Source: Methylomonas albis (GTDB lineage: Bacteria > Pseudomonadota > Gammaproteobacteria > Methylococcales > Methylomonadaceae). From it: a DNA stretch of 64,000 bases. The stretch is taken from NCBI RefSeq assembly GCF_014850955.1, contig NZ_JACXSS010000001.1, positions 4,216,001 through 4,280,000 of the forward strand, read 5' to 3'. The notes below the pieces were generated by a model. It was not told the DNA's origin. It saw nothing but the letters and a program-made list of their open reading frames with translations, and did no database searches. The position numbers and the translations under genes are program-made. Below, piece after piece: positions 59,968 to 64,000 of the stretch (its first letter is position 1; each line of letters opens with the position of its first letter).

Positions 59968-61203
59968 TTAGTGGCTAACGTCTACTTTGCCGCCTTTGTG
60001 CTGACCGATGGTCGCCAAAGTTTCGGTGAACCAATCGGTTTCGATATCGAACGGTTTACCACCTTTGATGCGCGGGAATTCAATCGCTCGCAACACGTTG
60101 CCTTGATCTTCGTCATGGCCGATCAGGCCAGATTCGCGGCGCAACGCACATTCCACGGCCAAGTCGGCGCAAGATTTGATCAAACGCATGTCGTCGATAT
60201 TAGCTGCGGAAGCACGGGCGAAATAGCCGGATTTTTGCACCAGAGTTTTTTCTGCGCCTATCATTTGCGCGAATTGCTCGCCGAACCATTTGCCGGGATT
60301 CACCGCATCCAGTTTGATGTGGCCGAAGGCATCCCGCGGCACTTCCTGGCCTTTGGCCTGCAATTCGGCAACAATGGCCTCTACGCCAGCACCCTCGGAA
60401 ACGAAGATATTGACGCAATCAACTTTATCCATCACCGCGCGTAACCGAGTCGCTTCGGCTTCCAGATCGATCGCCATTTCCGGAATGAATACCGCGTGAA
60501 CTTCATAAGATTCGCGAGACAAGCCCAATTCAGGCAGCCAGTCGGCTTTATCCAGTAATTTGCGGTATTCCTGCGCAGTGGCTGCAGTCAACCAGCCGCA
60601 GTTACGGCCCATTACTTCGTGGACGATCAACATGCGCGGGTTGGAATTATTTTCCGCCACGACGTTCAAGAAATAGCTCGCGCCTTGTTCGGCAGCAGTC
60701 CAGGCTCCGAGCGATTGCTTGATCGGGAACACGTCGTTGTCGACGGTTTTTGGCAGACCAATCACGGTTAAGCCGTAATCGTTTTTAGCCAGGAAAGCCG
60801 CCAAATCGGCTGCCGCAGTATTGGTGTCATCGCCGCCAATAGTATGCAAAATATCGACGCCATCTTTAATCAATTGGTCGGCCGCGACTTTTTGCGGATC
60901 TTCGCCCTCTTTCACCAAACCACGTTTTACGCAGTCTTTGATGTTGGTCAGCTTTACGCGGCTGTTGCCGATCACTGAACCGCCGAAGCGTTGCAACAGG
61001 CCGGCTTTGGCACGCACTTCAGCGGTTACAGGATAGGAGTCGCCAAGCAGCAGGCCTTTGTAGCCGCCGCGATAACAAATAATTTCGATGCTGGGATCAA
61101 TTTCTGTGTAGCGTTCAATCAGGCTGCCGATAGCGGAGTTCAGGCATGGCGCCAAACCGCCGGCCGTGAGAATTGCGACTTTTTTGGGTTTGTTCATGAG
61201 CAT
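59968..61203 (-). CDS. pfp: Pyrophosphate-dependent 6-phosphofructokinase
   Basis: 411 residues. It phosphorylates fructose 6-phosphate with PPi, reversibly. The site reads TIGGDDTNTAA at residues 121-131 (GGDD, where ATP enzymes have GGDG) and KTVDND at 152-157, both the PPi signature. PPi enzymes of this type are documented in methanotrophs such as Methylococcus and Methylomonas, also acting on sedoheptulose 7-phosphate. Starts at ATG 61203 or 61197 are both possible. Monocistronic. Confidence 0.9.
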   Translation of the reverse strand: MLMNKPKKVAILTAGGLAPCLNSAIGSLIERYTEIDPSIEIICYRGGYKGLLLGDSYPVTAEVRAKAGLLQRFGGSVIGNSRVKLTNIKDCVKRGLVKEGEDPQKVAADQLIKDGVDILHTIGGDDTNTAAADLAAFLAKNDYGLTVIGLPKTVDNDVFPIKQSLGAWTAAEQGASYFLNVVAENNSNPRMLIVHEVMGRNCGWLTAATAQEYRKLLDKADWLPELGLSRESYEVHAVFIPEMAIDLEAEATRLRAVMDKVDCVNIFVSEGAGVEAIVAELQAKGQEVPRDAFGHIKLDAVNPGKWFGEQFAQMIGAEKTLVQKSGYFARASAANIDDMRLIKSCADLAVECALRRESGLIGHDEDQGNVLRAIEFPRIKGGKPFDIETDWFTETLATIGQHKGGKVDVSH

Positions 61204-61268
61204 TTCGAATAAAAAAGTTAAGAAAAAAGTGATGGCTCAGCGTGCTAACCATCAGCTATCGCAGCATC

Positions 61269-61643
61269 TCAGCGCCGGCGTTGCGAACCCTTTTGCCGCA
61301 ACACCCGCCAAAACGGTGCAAGCCGCGCGATTCTAACACAAGCTTTTCTTTTATCCGGCAATGTTCGATGCTCGCTCAACTCCCCCAACTTAACTGGCTG
61401 AGCAAAAAACACCACTGAAGCACAATCCAGCGGCATGGACGCATGAATAAAAGCGGAATAGGTTCGCGGCTCGACATCGGTCGTGGTGATACTAACTTTG
61501 GTTAGCTCGCCGTAATCGCTTAGCGATAGCAACAAATATTCGCTGAGTCCGTGCTCTGACTCAGCGAGCAACAAATCGTCGAGCGGCACCGCAGGCTTGC
61601 CTCGTCTGACACCGTGAGTTTGTTGAGATGATTGGTCTGTCAT
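61269..61643 (-). CDS. Hypothetical protein
   Basis: 124 residues, no signal peptide or membrane segment, Arg-rich C-terminus (VLRQKGSQRRR). No motif recognised. ATG at 61643; upstream gap to the hydrolase gene is about 110 bp. Confidence 0.55.
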   Translation of the reverse strand: MTDQSSQQTHGVRRGKPAVPLDDLLLAESEHGLSEYLLLSLSDYGELTKVSITTTDVEPRTYSAFIHASMPLDCASVVFFAQPVKLGELSEHRTLPDKRKACVRIARLAPFWRVLRQKGSQRRR

Positions 61644-61755
61644 GTGTTACCGCTCCGCACTGAACTAACTAGATTACTGCGGTAAGCTTATCGTCATTCC
61701 AATTATTGACCAGTGTACCAAGGTTCTAAACCGGCTTAGATCAATGACTTAAACG

Positions 61756-62529
61756 CTACGCAGCAAGCAACCAATCCTGCACCAAGCTACAAAACTCGTC
61801 CGGCTGCTCTACATATAGCCAGTGGCCGGTATCCGGAATTGTCGCGATTTGCGCTTGCGGAAACACCGCATAAATCGCTTCTTCATCCAGATATTTGGAA
61901 TTTCCACCGCCGATAAATAACACCGACCGAGGAAAAACGCTGTCACCGACATCAGGAAACCCGACAATGTGGTGGGCGTTTTTTTGAATAATGTCCAAAT
62001 TGATTCGCCAATAGTAATTGCCGTCTTTCAGCAACAGGTTTTGTAATAAAAACTGCCGGTAGGCCAAATCCGGGACCGCCTCGGCTAGCGCCTCTTCCGC
62101 TTGCTTCCGATTGCCAATGCTGTCCACCGGCAAACGACTAAGGGCGTCGACCAAATCATCAAAGCTATGCTGATAGCTTACCGGGGCAATGTCGGCAACG
62201 ATCAAACCGGCGACCCGCTCCGGATAATGTAAAGCAAACCACATCACCGCCTTACCGCCCATGCTATGTCCGAGCAGGTTCGCCTTGGCGATACCATGGC
62301 TGTCCATAAAAGCCAACAGATCAGCGGCCATACTGGGATAATCCAACACCTCGGCATGCGGCGAACTGCCGTGATTGCGCATATCCAGCACATAAACGTG
62401 CTGCTGTGCGGATAGACGCTTGGCTACCGAACGCCAGTTACGCGAGGCGGCCAAAAAACCATGCACAATCAGTAACGGCGTGTCGCCGGGTGCGCCAAAA
62501 CTATCGTAAGCCAGTTCGATGGTAGTCAT
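61756..62529 (-). CDS. Alpha/beta hydrolase (YbfF-like)
   Basis: 257 residues from ATG 62529. Nucleophile elbow LGHSMGGKA with Ser, HGFLAASRNW for the oxyanion region, and a C-terminal His in IPDTGHWLYVEQPDEF complete the fold. YbfF in E. coli is a broad esterase. The start sits 12 bp behind the DUF445 gene, so they are likely co-transcribed. Confidence 0.85.
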   Translation of the reverse strand: MTTIELAYDSFGAPGDTPLLIVHGFLAASRNWRSVAKRLSAQQHVYVLDMRNHGSSPHAEVLDYPSMAADLLAFMDSHGIAKANLLGHSMGGKAVMWFALHYPERVAGLIVADIAPVSYQHSFDDLVDALSRLPVDSIGNRKQAEEALAEAVPDLAYRQFLLQNLLLKDGNYYWRINLDIIQKNAHHIVGFPDVGDSVFPRSVLFIGGGNSKYLDEEAIYAVFPQAQIATIPDTGHWLYVEQPDEFCSLVQDWLLAA

Positions 62530-62540
62530 AGTCACGCCGC

Positions 62541-63263
62541 TCAGGCAAAACCGAATACAGCGCCCAAGATTCCACCAAATACGCCGCCCCACACCACCAG
62601 CCAACCCAAATGTTGCTTGATGATGGATTGCACCATTTCCTTGACCAACTGCGGCGTCAGCTCATTCAGGCGTTTATCGATCACCATTTCTATTTTGCCG
62701 GTCAAATCCTCACCAATCTTGTGAGCGTTCAAGCCCTGATGCAAAGCCTGTTTAAATCGCTCTGACTCCACCATTTCCAGCAGAGTGTGCTGCATTTTTT
62801 CGGTAAAAGGTTGTTTTAACGGCAATAACGCTTCCTCGCCCCCCATCATCAACAACATGCCACCGAACGAAGAAGCCATAATCGAGGATACCAAGCCTTC
62901 GTAAACCTTGTCGTAATCGACTGCGTTTAACAAAGGGTGCAAATTCAACACCTTTCCGCCCTGCTGCTCTTCTCTTTCGATGAACTGTTCGATATTTTCC
63001 ACCGTGAAAAATTGCTGCATCATCAGGGCCTTGATCGATGCTTTAAACTCTTCGAAACGTGCCGGGATAATCCCTGAGCCATATAAGAACGGCACTTTTT
63101 CGAACAGCATATGAATGGCCAACCAGTTAGTAATTGCACCGGAAAAGGCAAAAAAGCCAATCGCTTTCAAGGTTTCCGGATAAAACGGGCTGGCGTAGCC
63201 GGCAGCGATAATCAGCAAAGCGATAAAGTTGGTTAAGAAGCTTTGGTTTAATAGTTTTTTCAT
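62541..63263 (-). CDS. DUF445 family membrane protein
   Basis: 240 residues from ATG 63263. The N-terminal helices (residues 10-50, with FFAFSGAITNWLAIHMLFEKVPFLYGSGIIP) carry the DUF445 signature, and a C-terminal helix (QHLGWLVVWGGVFGGILGAVFGF) ends the protein. Function unknown. Upstream of the hydrolase gene on the same strand, 11 bp apart. Confidence 0.87.
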   Translation of the reverse strand: MKKLLNQSFLTNFIALLIIAAGYASPFYPETLKAIGFFAFSGAITNWLAIHMLFEKVPFLYGSGIIPARFEEFKASIKALMMQQFFTVENIEQFIEREEQQGGKVLNLHPLLNAVDYDKVYEGLVSSIMASSFGGMLLMMGGEEALLPLKQPFTEKMQHTLLEMVESERFKQALHQGLNAHKIGEDLTGKIEMVIDKRLNELTPQLVKEMVQSIIKQHLGWLVVWGGVFGGILGAVFGFA

Positions 63264-63406
63264 TATTTTGTTCAGTGACTGGATTAATCTTACTTTACCA
63301 GATTGGCATGGATAAGACAGGCACGGAGCTTTGTCGAGCGACACTCCGATAAAAAAACATACCATTGACACGAGTCAATCTAGTCGACATCGCCCCCTGT
63401 CCGCTG

Positions 63407-63444
<38 letters not shown>

Positions 63445-63529
63445 TTAAATTGTGTATTCGCCTTAGGCAACGCTCCAGGCAATTTAGCAATAACCTTCAG
63501 GACAATTCTCCGGATGGCTCGCCGAGTCC

Positions 63530-63877
63530 GAGCACATTTTCGCCAAATTGCGGAAATTTATCGAGATGCCAGAGGCCGGAGCTAGAACTAATCTTAGATA
63601 CTGGCCGCGCATCATCCCGCAGCGCATTTGGCAATGCATTACAGGGAATTCCTATAAGCGCTACAACTAGTTACAGCGGCATTGCCCGCATAAGCCTCAC
63701 CGAATTCGGCCGAGCACCAGAGAGCGCATACGCAGCCAATCCTTTAGCCATAGCAATACCTTGTCATCGGGCATTAAGAATTGATGGGGATTTATCAGGC
63801 TATCGTTAGGGCTGGAACACAAAGCGGCGCTACAGGAAATACAGCATAAAATGCAAATGCCAGAAATAAAACTATAA
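63530..63877 (+). pseudogene. Decayed ada/ogt-type O6-alkylguanine-DNA methyltransferase
   Basis: Matches to Ada/Ogt are spread over frames: HIFAKLRKFIEMPEAG in one, ATTSYSGIARI and AANPLAIAIPCHR with SGYR in another, then LEHKAALQEIQHK in a third. The alkyl-acceptor PCHR is still present. An in-frame TAG stands where the family has Trp after GYR, and a base is missing behind it. The N-terminal part is reduced. So the gene is broken by at least one stop and two frameshifts. Confidence 0.78.
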
Positions 63878-64000
63878 CTTTTAATCCGAAACCTAATGGT
63901 TTGCGTAGATAAGGTCGCAACGACAATTGAGACTATCGACCGAAAGGACGAAATTTTGACCGCCTAGCTATGCGGCCCGAAAGTTAGCACTGTCGTGACA

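Overview
The window reads as chromosomal DNA of a gammaproteobacterial methanotroph, most like Methylomonas (Methylococcales). This is an inference from gene content. Supporting points are the zapA / 6S RNA / ygfB-pepP-ubiH order of Gammaproteobacteria, a PPi-type phosphofructokinase (GGDD signature) alongside zwf, a Mo-nitrogenase cluster with nafY and lrv as in Azotobacter and type I methanotrophs, PEP-CTERM proteins and several families of dispersed intergenic repeats. No methane-oxidation gene is in the window, so the genus is not proven.

Layout. 1-1250: end of waaF and all of waaC (LPS inner core). 1263-3794: two HD-GYP proteins in one operon. 4417-6218: a Wzz-like chain-length protein and a cupin. 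6334-13762: an mdtABC-type RND efflux operon. 13884-18724: a GGDEF/EAL protein, a GspG-like pseudopilin and a third HD-GYP protein. 19046-26703: the nitrogenase cluster nifH-nifD-nifK-nifT-ferredoxin-nafY-DUF6129-lrv-unknown, preceded by a NifA-type upstream site and a near-perfect sigma-54 promoter. 26711-28245: three copies of a dispersed repeat around one AT-rich unknown gene. 28301-34023: an orphan membrane protein, 6S RNA, zapA and its coiled-coil partner, and divergently ygfB-pepP-ubiH. 34173-39530: an AT-rich unknown gene, then four secreted proteins (a cohesin-like PEP-CTERM protein, a BNR/propeller protein with dockerin repeats, and two paralogous PEP-CTERM proteins) with a candidate c-di-GMP-I riboswitch ahead of the last.

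39944-44353: a fecI-fecR-TonB receptor module. 44645-48648: a GH17-like membrane enzyme, a transglutaminase-like protein and a CNNM/CorC transporter-like protein. 49049-52473: a HEPN/zinc-ribbon protein, zwf and an orphan REC-HPt protein. 52595-55628: groES-groL under a perfect CIRCE operator, then a MoeB/ThiF protein. 55651-59893: a small membrane protein, a P2-type cation ATPase, and a TetR regulator divergent from a DUF1348 gene across two matching operators. 59968-63263: PPi-phosphofructokinase, an unknown, an alpha/beta hydrolase and a DUF445 protein. The right end holds a (GGCT)9 microsatellite and a decayed ada/ogt-like methyltransferase pseudogene.

Two themes cross the window. Cyclic-di-GMP recurs: three HD-GYP proteins, one GGDEF/EAL protein and a candidate c-di-GMP riboswitch on a secreted PEP-CTERM protein. 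Intergenic repeats also recur: the same hairpin-forming families sit inside the nif operon and elsewhere. The least described parts are the cohesin/dockerin/PEP-CTERM cluster, the unknown last gene of the nif cluster, and the repeat-bracketed gene at 27226-27735.
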